Origin: Litorivita sp040371945
GTDB lineage: Bacteria > Pseudomonadota > Alphaproteobacteria > Rhodobacterales > Rhodobacteraceae
DNA: 64,000 nucleotides
Assembly: GCF_040371945.1 (NCBI RefSeq)
Contig: NZ_BAABWS010000002.1
Coordinates: forward strand, 372,001 to 436,000
Direction: 5' to 3'
This document shows positions 24,696 through 33,276 of the stretch, piece after piece. The notes beneath the pieces are model-generated. The model was given only the letters and a program-made list of their open reading frames with translations, had not been told where the DNA came from and ran no database searches. Position 1 is the stretch's first letter. The number at the start of each line of letters is the position of its first letter. Position numbers and translations under genes: made by a program.

Positions 24696-25327
24696 GACGC
24701 AAACCGGCGAGCATGCGCGGCCTCGAAGCCCTTGGCCGCGTGCGCTTGTCAAAATATTTCTATCTGCGCGATTTTCTGCATTCCGAGATCGGCAGCTTTT
24801 ACGGTATCCCCAATATCCCCGAGGATCCCGACCTGACCATCGAGGTGGGCGAGCAGTTTTGCCAAACGCTTCTCGACCCGCTTGAGGAGACCTTTGGCCG
24901 CATTGCCATCCGCTCGGGCTATCGCGCGCCCGCGCTCAATGCTTTTGGCAATGAAAACGGCCTGTCTTGCGCGCGCAATGACTATCCGATGGAGTGCCAT
25001 ATCTGGGATCGCGGGCGCGGCGAGGCGCGTATTGGCGGCGCGTCCATCGTCATTCCGTGGTTTGCCGACCGCTATGCGCAGGGGCGCGACTGGCGCGATC
25101 TGGCGTGGTGGGTGCATGACCATCTGCCCTATTCCGAGATGCAGTTTTTCCCCAAACTGGCGGCGTTCAACCTGATCTGGCGGCCCACACCGCGCCGCGC
25201 GATCCAATCCTATCTTGCGCCGCGCGGAATGTTGCTGCGCGCGGGCGAGACGCCGCAAGAAGATGCAGCGCGCCGCGCCGCGCGCTATGGCGATTTTCCG
25301 CCGCTGCGTGCGATTGCCTATCCTTAG
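24692..25327 (+). CDS. Putative M15-like peptidase-fold protein
   Basis: A 211-residue protein not firmly recognised. Residues 15-130 (LSKYFYLRDFLHSEIGSFYGIPNIPEDPDLTIEVGEQFCQTLLDPLEETFGRIAIRSGYRAPALNAFGN) resemble the N-terminal part of M15/VanY D-Ala-D-Ala carboxypeptidase-like domains, where SGYR and the following region start the active site; CHIWD and WWVHDHLPYSEMQFFPKLAAFNLIWRP could supply the metal site (H and E), but the normal HxxxxxxD arrangement is not clear. No signal peptide, odd for a wall peptidase. It overlaps the VOC gene by four bases. Confidence 0.6.
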   Translation: MRRKPASMRGLEALGRVRLSKYFYLRDFLHSEIGSFYGIPNIPEDPDLTIEVGEQFCQTLLDPLEETFGRIAIRSGYRAPALNAFGNENGLSCARNDYPMECHIWDRGRGEARIGGASIVIPWFADRYAQGRDWRDLAWWVHDHLPYSEMQFFPKLAAFNLIWRPTPRRAIQSYLAPRGMLLRAGETPQEDAARRAARYGDFPPLRAIAYP

Positions 25328-25493
25328 GCGCGCGCGCACACACAAACGCGGTTGACGTTGGGCGCGTCTGTGTCAATTTGGGGCGGGGCGTTTTGCGACT
25401 GGCGCCCCGCGTGAGGAGTTTCGGACGCGCGTTCTTTGCACCGATCATCGCAAACAGGCGCGGGACAGCGCCGACAGGGAAGACAGTAACCGC

Positions 25494-26204
25494 ATGGGCG
25501 AACCTCTTGTATTTATTCCAGGAATGCTAAGCGATGCGCGGCTTTATGGCCCGCAGATCGCCGAGCTGAGTTCCGAATTCGCGGTCATGGTCGCGCCGAT
25601 CACCCGCGGCGAGCGGATCGAGGAAATTGCCTCGGGGCTGCTTGACCAATTGCCGCTCAAATTCGCGCTGGCGGGATTGTCGATGGGCGGGATTGTGGCG
25701 ATGGAATTGCTGCGCCGTGCGCCTGACCGGATCACGCGCATTGCCTTGATGGACACCAACCCTTTGGCCGAAACCCCGCAATCGGCAACCGGATACGAGC
25801 CGATGATCATTTCGGCCCGCGCGGGGCGGTTCGAAGAGGTGATCACCCAAGTCATGCGCCCCGAATACCTCGCCGACGGGCAGCACCGCGAAGAGGTTCT
25901 GGCGCTGGCGCATCAAATGGCGCGCGATCTGGGGCCGGAGGTTTTCGTGCGCCAGGTGCGCGCCTTGCAACGCCGTCGCGACCAACAGCCGGTTTTGCGC
26001 CGCTGCAAAGTGCCGGCCTTGGTGCTATGCGGGGAATATGACACGCTGACGCCGGTCAAACGCCACAGCTTCATGGCCGAACTTATCCCCTATGCCAAAT
26101 TGCATGTGGTGGACCGCGCGGGGCATTTGCCGACGCTGGAGCGCCCCGACGAGACCACCGATGCCTTGCGCGCATGGATGAAACAGCCGTTTGTTTTGCA
26201 ATAG
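25494..26204 (+). CDS. Alpha/beta hydrolase
   Basis: A 236-residue cytoplasmic alpha/beta-fold hydrolase, short for the family. Nucleophile motif GLSMGG at about residues 62-67; acid in LVLCGEYDTLTPVKRH; catalytic His in VDRAGHLPTLERPDETTDAL near 205. The order and spacing fit a functional Ser-Asp-His triad. Upstream 166 nt are GC-rich with no strong promoter seen. Substrate unknown. Confidence 0.87.
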   Translation: MGEPLVFIPGMLSDARLYGPQIAELSSEFAVMVAPITRGERIEEIASGLLDQLPLKFALAGLSMGGIVAMELLRRAPDRITRIALMDTNPLAETPQSATGYEPMIISARAGRFEEVITQVMRPEYLADGQHREEVLALAHQMARDLGPEVFVRQVRALQRRRDQQPVLRRCKVPALVLCGEYDTLTPVKRHSFMAELIPYAKLHVVDRAGHLPTLERPDETTDALRAWMKQPFVLQ

Positions 26205-26268
26205 ATCTGCCCGCGCCTGACTGACCCAAAGAACCCGTCAGGCGCATAGAACTGACAAGCCCATAGAA

Positions 26269-26296
26269 AAAGCCGCAGCGGCGAGGCTGCGGCTTT
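26269..26296. terminator. Terminator between alpha/beta hydrolase and phaZ
   Basis: AAAGCCGCAG pairs perfectly with CTGCGGCTTT around an 8-nt loop, with an A-run on the 5' side and TTT on the 3' side. It lies between converging genes and can serve both, better for phaZ (minus-strand T-run). Confidence 0.8.
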
Positions 26297-26325
26297 GGTC
26301 TTTAGCGGGGCAGGCCCCTCTTGGC

Positions 26326-27597
26326 TCAGACGGCTTTGAGCTCGGCCTTGCCTTTGCCTTTGCGCGGCTTGGAATTGGCATCGATGAATTCCAACACCAG
26401 CGGGCGGATATTGTTGCGCCAGCTGGAGCCGGCGAAAATACCGTAGTGACCCGCGCCAGGTTCAAGGTGGCTGGCCTTCATGCTGTCGGGCAGGCCGGTG
26501 CATAGATCAAGCGCGGCAACGCATTGACCGGGGGCCGAGATATCGTCATTCGCACCCTCGACGGTTTTCACTGCCACATCGGTGATCTTGCCGATATCGA
26601 CCAATTTGCCGTCCACGACGAATTCGTTCTTGGCGATTTCGCCGTTCTTGAAAATCCGCTCGACGGTCGAGAGGTAAAACTCGGCGGTCATATCCATGAC
26701 GGCCAGATATTCGTCATAGAATTTGTTGTGCATGTCGTGATCGGAGGATTCGCCGCGCATGACGCGGGCGATCTGGTCTTTGAAGGCTTTGGAATGGTTG
26801 TCCATATTCATCGAGATGAACGAATTGAGCTGGAGCAAACCGGGGTAGACCTGACGGCCGACGCCTTTGTATTTGAAGCCGACGCGCTGGATCATGAATT
26901 CTTCAAGCTGGCCCATGGTGACGCGGTTGCCGAAATCGGTGACCTCGGTGGCATTGGCATCGGGATCGACCGGCCCGCCGATCAAGGTCAGAGAGCGCGG
27001 CTGCGCTTCGGGGTCCTCGCCCGCAAGATAGGCCGTCGCGGCCAAGGCCAAAGGCACCGGCTGGCACACGGCGATGACATGGGTGTCGGGGCCGAGATGG
27101 CGCAGGAAATCCACAAGGTAGAGGGTGTAATCCTCGACGTCGAATTTGCCTTCGGACACGGGTATGTCGCGCGCATTGTGCCAATCGGTGACGTAAAGCT
27201 CGCAATCGGGCAACAGCGATTGCACGGTCGAGCGCAGAAGTGTGGCATAGTGCCCCGACATCGGCGCGACCAAAAGGATTTTGCGCTCTTTGGTTTCGCG
27301 GCCTTGCACGTCGAAATGGATCAGATCGCCAAAGGGGCGCTCGACCGCCGTGTCGACGGAAACCAGATGGTCCTTGCCGTCTTCGCAGGTGAAATGCGGG
27401 ATGCCCCAGTCGGGTTTGACGACCATACGCGCGAAACTGCGCTCTGCGACTTCGCCCCAAGCGGCCATCCATTGCAGTGCCGGATTGGGCACGATGGACA
27501 TTGCAGGATAGGAAGCCATGGCCTTTGCGGAGGCACCAAGCCATTGCTGGGTGTTGCGAACCGTCTCCATCAGGTCGTATGATGCCATATAGCGCAT
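26326..27597 (-). CDS. phaZ: Intracellular polyhydroxyalkanoate depolymerase
   Basis: A 423-residue cytoplasmic depolymerase of the PhaZ1 type, which degrades the native PHB granule to hydroxybutyrate. The nucleophile is Cys178 in VIAVCQPVPLAL, as in other intracellular PhaZ enzymes (Cys in place of Ser). WLGASAKAMASYPAMSIVPNP near the N-terminus and APMSGHYATLLRSTVQSLLP (111-130) are typical. The C-terminal His lies in LEPGAGHYGIFAGSSWRNNI. It is divergent from phaC with a CTGC-N3-GCAG site in the gap. Confidence 0.95.
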   Translation of the reverse strand: MRYMASYDLMETVRNTQQWLGASAKAMASYPAMSIVPNPALQWMAAWGEVAERSFARMVVKPDWGIPHFTCEDGKDHLVSVDTAVERPFGDLIHFDVQGRETKERKILLVAPMSGHYATLLRSTVQSLLPDCELYVTDWHNARDIPVSEGKFDVEDYTLYLVDFLRHLGPDTHVIAVCQPVPLALAATAYLAGEDPEAQPRSLTLIGGPVDPDANATEVTDFGNRVTMGQLEEFMIQRVGFKYKGVGRQVYPGLLQLNSFISMNMDNHSKAFKDQIARVMRGESSDHDMHNKFYDEYLAVMDMTAEFYLSTVERIFKNGEIAKNEFVVDGKLVDIGKITDVAVKTVEGANDDISAPGQCVAALDLCTGLPDSMKASHLEPGAGHYGIFAGSSWRNNIRPLVLEFIDANSKPRKGKGKAELKAV

Positions 27598-27673
27598 GTT
27601 TTTCTCCTGTTCGCGGGGACTGGCCCCTTATCGCAAAGGCGCCGCGCGCACGGGAGGGTGCGGACATGCGCAA

Positions 27674-27688
27674 TGCTGCATAGCAGCA
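27674..27688. promoter_or_regulatory. Probable PhaR operator between phaZ and phaC
   Basis: TGCTGC-ATA-GCAGCA is a perfect 6+6 inverted repeat containing CTGC-N3-GCAG, the site reported for PhaR of Rhodobacter-type bacteria. It lies 77 bases from the phaZ start and 22 bases from the phaC start. Confidence 0.75.
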
Positions 27689-27709
27689 ATTTAGGGGGGA
27701 TTCGTTAAG

Positions 27710-29503
27710 ATGACAACTACAGAGAAGGTCGAAGAGGGTGTTTCCGCGGCGATGGAGGCGAATCTGACACGGATCGAAGAATTATCTCAGCGATTGATCA
27801 ACGCTTTTTCCCAAAGAAAACCGGCCCATGAGGCGCTCAACGCCCCCGATCCGGAAATTTTTGCCTCGGCAATGGGCGCTTATTGGCAACAGCTCGTTCA
27901 CGAACCGTCAAAAATCTTCGAGCACCAACTCGAATATTGGGGCAAATCGGTCAAACATTACCTCGATGCGCAGCAGGCTTTGGCGCGCGGCAAGCTGGAG
28001 CCGCCCGCCGATACCGGCCCCTCGGACAAACGTTTTTCCAACCCGATGTGGGATACGCATCCCTATTTCAACTATATCAAACAACAGTTCATGCTCAACA
28101 AGACGGCGATCGAGCAGGCCGTCGAAGACACCGAAGGTTTGAACGAAGGGCAGCGGCGTAAGCTGCGCTATTTCGCGCGCCAGATCACCGATATGATGGC
28201 CCCGACCAATTTTCTGGCGACCAATCCCGATGCCTTGCAAAAGGCGGTCGAGACCGAGGGGCAATCCTTGATCGACGGGCTGGAAAACCTCGTGGCCGAT
28301 CTGGAAAAGAACGGCGGCGAGTTTTTAGTGCAGCTCTCTGACAGCACCGCTTTCGAGCTCGGCAAAAACATCGCCGCCACGCCAGGCAAAGTGATTTACC
28401 GCAACCGGATGCTGGAGCTGATCCAATATACGCCCACCACGGATGAGGTGCACGCCACGCCTTTGATCATCTTCCCGCCCTGGATCAACAAATTCTATAT
28501 CCTTGACCTCAAGGCGCAAAACAGCTTGATCAAATGGATCGTCGATCAGGGCTATACGTTGTTCGTGGTCTCTTGGGTCAACCCCGATGCCGCCTATCGC
28601 GACGTGGGGATGGAGGATTATGTCGAAGACGGCTACCTCGCCGCTCTTCGCGAGGTGAAACAGATCACCGGCCAGAAACAGGTAAATGTGGTCGGCTATT
28701 GTATCGCGGGCACGACGCTGAGCCTGACTGCGGCGCTGCTCAAGGCGCGCGGCGACACCTCGATCAAATCGATGACGCTGTTTACCGCGCTGACCGATTT
28801 TTCCGACCAAGGCGAATTTACCCCCTTCTTGCAAAATGATTTCATCGACGGGATCGAGGAAGAGGTGGATAAGGTCGGGGTGCTGCGCAGTTTTATCATG
28901 GCGCGCACTTTTAGCTTTCTTCGCTCCAATGACCTGATCTATACGCCCGCGATCCGCAGCTACATGATGGGCGAAAGCCCGCCCGCCTTTGATCTTTTGT
29001 ATTGGAACGGCGACGGGGCGAACCTGCCTGCGAAAATGGCCAAACAATATTTGCGCGGGCTTTGCCAACGCAACGAGTTCGCCGAAGCCGGGTTCGAATT
29101 GCTGGGCGAGCGGCTGCATGTGCGCGATGTCGATCTGCCGGTTTTTGCCGTGACCTGCGAGAATGACCATATCGCCGCATGGAAGGATTGCTATCGCGGC
29201 GTGCAGCAGATGGGGGCCAAGAACAAAACCTTTATCGTCTCGGAGGCGGGCCATGTCGCGGGGATCATCAATCCGCCGACCAAAGACAAATACGGCCATT
29301 ACACCAATGACGACCTGAGCAGCACCGCCGACGAGTGGCAGGCGGCGGCAAAGCTCAAAAAAGGCTCGTGGTGGCCGCGTTGGGAGCGCTGGTTGACCAA
29401 GCGTTCGGGCAAGATGGTTCCCGCACGTCACCCAGGTGATTCGTCCCATCCTGTGCTCTGCGATGCCCCTGGAGAGAATGTGTCGGCCATACCAAAGGTT
29501 TGA
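27710..29503 (+). CDS. phaC: Class I poly(3-hydroxyalkanoate) synthase
   Basis: A 597-residue granule-bound synthase that polymerises (R)-3-hydroxyacyl-CoA. The active-site Cys331 lies in GYCIAG (lipase-like box GxCxG). Asp486 (CENDHIAAWKD) and His515 (SEAGHVAGIINPP) complete the triad. NPMWDTHPYFNYIKQQFML marks the N-terminal domain, and ITPWINKFYILDL-type sequence (PPWINKFYILDL) precedes the core. Size is that of class I enzymes, which need no PhaE or PhaR subunit. phaP and phaR follow; a PhaR-like operator lies just upstream. Confidence 0.97.
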   Translation: MTTTEKVEEGVSAAMEANLTRIEELSQRLINAFSQRKPAHEALNAPDPEIFASAMGAYWQQLVHEPSKIFEHQLEYWGKSVKHYLDAQQALARGKLEPPADTGPSDKRFSNPMWDTHPYFNYIKQQFMLNKTAIEQAVEDTEGLNEGQRRKLRYFARQITDMMAPTNFLATNPDALQKAVETEGQSLIDGLENLVADLEKNGGEFLVQLSDSTAFELGKNIAATPGKVIYRNRMLELIQYTPTTDEVHATPLIIFPPWINKFYILDLKAQNSLIKWIVDQGYTLFVVSWVNPDAAYRDVGMEDYVEDGYLAALREVKQITGQKQVNVVGYCIAGTTLSLTAALLKARGDTSIKSMTLFTALTDFSDQGEFTPFLQNDFIDGIEEEVDKVGVLRSFIMARTFSFLRSNDLIYTPAIRSYMMGESPPAFDLLYWNGDGANLPAKMAKQYLRGLCQRNEFAEAGFELLGERLHVRDVDLPVFAVTCENDHIAAWKDCYRGVQQMGAKNKTFIVSEAGHVAGIINPPTKDKYGHYTNDDLSSTADEWQAAAKLKKGSWWPRWERWLTKRSGKMVPARHPGDSSHPVLCDAPGENVSAIPKV

Positions 29504-29557
29504 TTTTCCATACCTTTCCGCATTGTTTGCCGCAGTGCAGCAAAAACCCTTGATATG

Positions 29558-29568
29558 CTGCGCTGCGG
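29558..29568. promoter_or_regulatory. Near-match PhaR site upstream of phaP
   Basis: CTGC-GCT-GCGG differs from CTGC-N3-GCAG at one base. It sits 76-86 bases upstream of the phaP ATG, and the surrounding 29526-29570 is unusually rich in TGC/GCA (TTTGC..GCAAA flanks at 29526-29544). Confidence 0.5.
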
Positions 29569-29643
29569 CATGTATATTGTTTGCAAGCGCAGAAAACGGG
29601 GCTGGCCCGCTGGACGCACCAAGCGAAGCAAAGGATTTGCACA

Positions 29644-30087
29644 ATGGCTAAGACACAAGATTTCACCGCGATGTTCAAAGACATGATGGGCGCGTTCCCT
29701 GTGGACATGTCCTCGATGGACGAAGCGTTCAAAACCCAAGCCGGTTTGAGCGAGAAGCTCTCGGCTGTTGCTCTGGAAGCAGCGGATAAATCGACCGCTC
29801 TGTCGACCAAATGGACCCAAGATTACTTGGCGAAATTGCAAGACATGACCAAAGCCAAGGCCGAGCCTGCCGACTACGCCAAATCCATGACCGATTTCGC
29901 ATCGGCCACTGCCGAAGCGGCTGCTGAAAACATCGCTGCTTTCGCCGAGATCGCCAAGAAAGTCCAAGTGGACACAATGGAACTCATGATGGCTGCTGGC
30001 AAAGACATGACCGACGAAGCATCGGCCGCTGTTCAAAAAGCCACCAAAGAAGCCACCGCCGCCGCGAAAAAAGCGACAGCGAAATAA
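29644..30087 (+). CDS. phaP: Phasin
   Basis: A 147-residue granule-coating protein, helical and free of Cys, with phasin-type hydrophobic and amphipathic segments (AGLSEKLSAVALEAADKSTALSTKWTQDYLAKLQDM) and an Ala/Lys-rich tail (KKATAK). It controls granule number and surface. The ATG at 29644 is chosen because the 21 residues before it in the open frame are not protein-like and lie beside the terminator-promoter region. Uniform, low-bias A-T rich codon use here is different from neighbours and agrees with strong expression. A strong terminator follows. Confidence 0.93.
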   Translation: MAKTQDFTAMFKDMMGAFPVDMSSMDEAFKTQAGLSEKLSAVALEAADKSTALSTKWTQDYLAKLQDMTKAKAEPADYAKSMTDFASATAEAAAENIAAFAEIAKKVQVDTMELMMAAGKDMTDEASAAVQKATKEATAAAKKATAK

Positions 30088-30149
30088 GCCTATCGGTTGA
30101 GATCTGCGCCGGTCTCCTCCTCCTCCTCCCTAACCGGCGTATGTCCCCA

Positions 30150-30184
30150 AGAGCGAGCCCCGCACGGCTCGCTCTTTCTTTTTG
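30150..30184 (+). terminator. Strong terminator after phaP
   Basis: AGAGCGAGCC pairs perfectly with GGCTCGCTCT around a 6-nt loop, followed by TTCTTTTTGT. phaP therefore has its own transcript, separate from phaR. Confidence 0.9.
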
Positions 30185-30200
30185 TAAAACTGTGGCCTAA

Positions 30201-30213
30201 GCTGCAATGCAGC
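30201..30213. promoter_or_regulatory. Probable PhaR operator upstream of phaR
   Basis: GCTGC-AAT-GCAGC is a perfect inverted repeat including CTGC-N3-GCAG, 26-38 bases upstream of the chosen phaR ATG, supporting PhaR autoregulation. Confidence 0.72.
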
Positions 30214-30238
30214 AATGCTCATTGGGGGAGGGATGCCC

Positions 30239-30826
30239 ATGTCCGACGATAAAAATCACCTGCTAATCAAACGCTACGCCAGCCGTCGTTTGTATAACAC
30301 CGAGACCAGCGATTATGTGACGCTCGAAGATATCGCAGGTTTCATTCGCGCAGGGCGCGATGTGCAGATCGTCGATCTGAAGTCGGGCGATGACCTGACG
30401 CGGCAATATCTGTTGCAAATCATCGCCGAACACGAAAGCCGCGGTGAAAGCGTTCTGCCCTTGGGCGTGCTCAACGATCTGGTGCGCAGCTACACAACGC
30501 AGGCCGGTTCTATCGTGCCCGACTTCTTGCAAGCCTCCTTCGAGATGCTCAATGGCGGGCAATCGAAGCTGATGGAAAACATGAGTTCGATGAACCCGAT
30601 GGCCAAATTGCCTGGGTTTGAGGCGCTGCAGGCGCAGCAAAAGGCCTTCATGAAGGCGATGACCGGCGGGATGCCATGGCCGTCCGGCCCCGAGCAGGAG
30701 GCCAAAGCCGCCAAAAGCGATGCGGCAGACCCCGCACCGAGCGCCGGTAAGGGCGGCGAGGATCTCGACCAGATCAAGCAACAACTGGCGGCGCTGCAAG
30801 AGCAGCTGTCGAAACTGGGCAAGTAA
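30239..30826 (+). CDS. phaR: Polyhydroxyalkanoate synthesis repressor PhaR
   Basis: A 195-residue regulator that senses PHB and represses phasin and its own gene when no polymer is present. The N-terminal PHB/PHA accumulation regulator DNA-binding domain (about 8-70) reads LLIKRYASRRLYNTETSDYVTLEDIAGFIRAGRDVQIVDLKSGDDLTRQYLLQII. A second conserved stretch, LNDLVRSYTTQAGSIVPDFLQASFEML, binds polymer; the C-terminus is a Glu/Gln/Leu coiled coil. The ATG at 30239 is eight bases after GGGGGAGG, better than the ATG at 30233. Confidence 0.95.
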   Translation: MSDDKNHLLIKRYASRRLYNTETSDYVTLEDIAGFIRAGRDVQIVDLKSGDDLTRQYLLQIIAEHESRGESVLPLGVLNDLVRSYTTQAGSIVPDFLQASFEMLNGGQSKLMENMSSMNPMAKLPGFEALQAQQKAFMKAMTGGMPWPSGPEQEAKAAKSDAADPAPSAGKGGEDLDQIKQQLAALQEQLSKLGK

Positions 30827-30832
30827 CGCCTG

Positions 30833-31813
30833 ATGGTCACTTCGGCGGGCCGGATCACGCTTTGGGGCATTGAAGTCTTTGTCGCGGCTGCCGAGGAACG
30901 CTCGATTTCGGCTGCCGCGCGGCGGCTGGGGGCCAGCGCCTCCGCCGTCTCGCAACAGCTCAGCAATCTGGAAAACGCCATTGGTACGGCGCTGATGAAC
31001 CGCACGGCGCGGCCCGCCACATTGACGCCTGCGGGCGAGAAATTCCTGCGCCGCGCGCATTTGATCCTCAACGAGGCCGAGCAAGCCCGCGCCGAATTGG
31101 CCGTGGCCGATCTTGGCTCGCTGACGCGGCTGCGCCTTGGCGTGGTCGAAGACTTTGAGGCCGATGTCACCCCGCGCCTGTTGACCGCCATGGCCGAGAC
31201 CATGACCGGATGCCAGTTCTTGCTCGAAACCGGCGCGAGCCATACGCTTTACGGGCAATTGGACGCCCGCGCGCTCGATGTGATTGTCACCGCAGAAATG
31301 GGCGCCAGCGCCGAATGGACCGAGGTCCACCCGCTGCTGCGCGAAGGCTTTGTTGTCGCCGCGCCCAAGGGCATGGTGGACGGCGCGGGCAATGTTCTGG
31401 CGCAGCTACAGACATTGCCCTTGGTGCATTACACCACGCGCCACCATATGGGCCGCCTGATCGAGGAGCACCTCGCGCGGCAAAACCTGACGCTGGCGCA
31501 TCGGTTCGAGTTGGACAGCTATCACGCGATCCTCGCGCTGGTGGGGCAGGGCGCGGGCTGGACGATCCTGACGCCTATGGCGCTGATGCGGGCGCGCCGT
31601 TTCGCGCCATTGGTTGATGTGCTTGAATTGCCCGTCGCGCCTTTGTCGCGCACGATTTCCCTAACCGCGCGGCGCGGGGTTTTGGGCGATATGCCGCGCG
31701 AGATCGCCGCTACATTGCGCCCGCTGCTGAGCGAAGCCGTGGTCGCGCCCGCGCTGTCGGCCTATCCGTTCTTGCGCGGCGCATTGGAGGTTCTGGGCGC
31801 CCCCGAAGCATGA
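30833..31813 (+). CDS. LysR family transcriptional regulator
   Basis: A 326-residue LysR regulator. The N-terminal HTH (residues 10-70) reads LWGIEVFVAAAEERSISAAARRLGASASAVSQQLSNLENAIGTALMNRTARPATLTPAGEKFLRRA; the rest is the effector-binding domain. It starts six nucleotides after phaR and is probably co-transcribed with it. No link to PHA metabolism is otherwise known to me; the position may be fortuitous or may mean shared control. Effector unknown. Confidence 0.9.
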   Translation: MVTSAGRITLWGIEVFVAAAEERSISAAARRLGASASAVSQQLSNLENAIGTALMNRTARPATLTPAGEKFLRRAHLILNEAEQARAELAVADLGSLTRLRLGVVEDFEADVTPRLLTAMAETMTGCQFLLETGASHTLYGQLDARALDVIVTAEMGASAEWTEVHPLLREGFVVAAPKGMVDGAGNVLAQLQTLPLVHYTTRHHMGRLIEEHLARQNLTLAHRFELDSYHAILALVGQGAGWTILTPMALMRARRFAPLVDVLELPVAPLSRTISLTARRGVLGDMPREIAATLRPLLSEAVVAPALSAYPFLRGALEVLGAPEA

Positions 31814-31814
31814 C

Positions 31815-31840
31815 AAAACCCCGCGCGAGGCGGGGCTTTG
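31815..31840 (+). terminator. Terminator after the LysR gene
   Basis: CCCCGC pairs with GCGGGG over a short loop; A-run before and CTTTGTGTTTGATTTT after. It ends the phaR-LysR unit and lies before the converging DegT gene. Confidence 0.7.
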
Positions 31841-31871
31841 TGTTTGATTTTACATGAAAATTTCAGACCGC

Positions 31872-33104
31872 TCAGGTGCCGTAGGCGCGCGCTTCGCCCA
31901 TCACATCCACCGCTGCCGCGATCAAGGCTCCGGCGATCAGGTCCAACTCGCTTTGCGTCAACCGCGCGGGCAGGCGCGTGTCACAGGCTTTCATCAACAT
32001 CGCGCGGGTTTGCGGCAATCTGGGCAAATCGCCCTCGATGAATTGCCAGTTCCAAAAGGCGCGCGCGTTGTCTTCGCTCAGCCCGAAGACCTGCACCTTG
32101 ACGCCGCGCGCGGCTGCGGCTTCGGCATAGGCGCGGGTCTCGCTCTCGCTCAGGCCGACAAGGTTGAATTGGATGCTGTCGGGCGCGCGCTCTTCGGGGC
32201 CGAGCTTTTCGGGCACCTCCAGCCATGGCGAGGCATTGAGCAAAGCGGCGACATAATCATGGTTGCGCCGCCCGTCGCGCACGCGGCGCGGCACCTCGCC
32301 CAACTGCGGGCGCACAATCGCCGCCGACATATTGCCAAGGCGCAGGTTATAAAGCGGCAACTGGTTTTGATGGCGCGCAAAGGCCTCTTCGAGATCATTG
32401 GTATTCTCGCCGTGCGAACCTTTATGCTTGCGCCAGTTATGCTCATAGGCGCCCGACATGATCACCGCGCGGGCCAAGACATCGGGATCATCGGTGATCA
32501 TGATGCCGCCCTCGCCGGAGTTCAGCAATTTATAGGATTGAAACGAGAAGCAGCCGATTTTTCCAATCGTGCCAATGTTTTGCCCGTGCCATGTGGTGCC
32601 CAGAGAATGCGCCGCATCCTCGATCACCGGAATAGCCCGCGCGCCGCAGAGCGCCATGATCGCATCCATATCCGAGGTATGCCCGCGCATATGGCTGATG
32701 ATCACTGCTTGGATACCGCCCGCCGCGTGATCGTCCAACGCGGCCTCGAAGGCGGCGATATCAATGCGGTAATTGTCGCCGACGTCGCATAGCACCGGAT
32801 GGCAATCGGCATGGACCACCGCCGAGGGCACGGCGGCAAAGGTAAAGGCGGGGATCAGGACCCGCGCCCCGCGCGGCAGGGCCAGCGCCTTGAGCGACAA
32901 GAACAGCGCCGCCGAGCAAGAGGAGACCGCCAAAGCATATTTCGCGCCCAGCATATCGGCAAACTCGCGCTCCAAAAGCGCCACGGGCGCGTCTTCGGGC
33001 GCGGTATAGCGGAACAGATCGCCCGATTGCAAAAGGCGCTCGATTTCGGCGCGGGCGGCTTCGGGAATGGGTTCGGCGTCATAGACATTCGGCGGTAGGG
33101 TCAT
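31872..33104 (-). CDS. DegT/DnrJ/EryC1/StrS family PLP aminotransferase
   Basis: A 410-residue PLP enzyme of the sugar-aminotransferase family. The Schiff-base lysine is K192 in FSFQSYKLLNSGEGG; D163 (IEDAAHSLG) pairs with the pyridine nitrogen; ALAVSSCSAALFLSLKAL and IPAFTFAAVPSAVV bind phosphate. DegT members act on nucleotide-sugar ketones or related carbonyls. It stands alone, with no sugar-biosynthesis neighbours, so the substrate is open; closeness to a polyamine-type operon could suggest an amine-related carbonyl, a guess. Start is clear. Confidence 0.9.
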   Translation of the reverse strand: MTLPPNVYDAEPIPEAARAEIERLLQSGDLFRYTAPEDAPVALLEREFADMLGAKYALAVSSCSAALFLSLKALALPRGARVLIPAFTFAAVPSAVVHADCHPVLCDVGDNYRIDIAAFEAALDDHAAGGIQAVIISHMRGHTSDMDAIMALCGARAIPVIEDAAHSLGTTWHGQNIGTIGKIGCFSFQSYKLLNSGEGGIMITDDPDVLARAVIMSGAYEHNWRKHKGSHGENTNDLEEAFARHQNQLPLYNLRLGNMSAAIVRPQLGEVPRRVRDGRRNHDYVAALLNASPWLEVPEKLGPEERAPDSIQFNLVGLSESETRAYAEAAAARGVKVQVFGLSEDNARAFWNWQFIEGDLPRLPQTRAMLMKACDTRLPARLTQSELDLIAGALIAAAVDVMGEARAYGT

Positions 33105-33276
33105 GGCGACTTTCGGCTTTCCTGAAATACTCTTTCGTATTTTCTAAACGACTTTGCCCGAACACCCAAGCGAATTTCGCGATATGTCCGGCGATAAATC
33201 GCCGCCCGTCGCCCCATAAATATGGGTCGCTGCGGCGAAGGCTACAAAATCTTGGGAGAGGGCGCGGCCTGCGCGC

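Noticed and set aside
29085..29110. A tRNA-like GGTTCGAATT
   Set aside because: It lies inside phaC, in frame; no acceptor stem or anticodon arm can be drawn.
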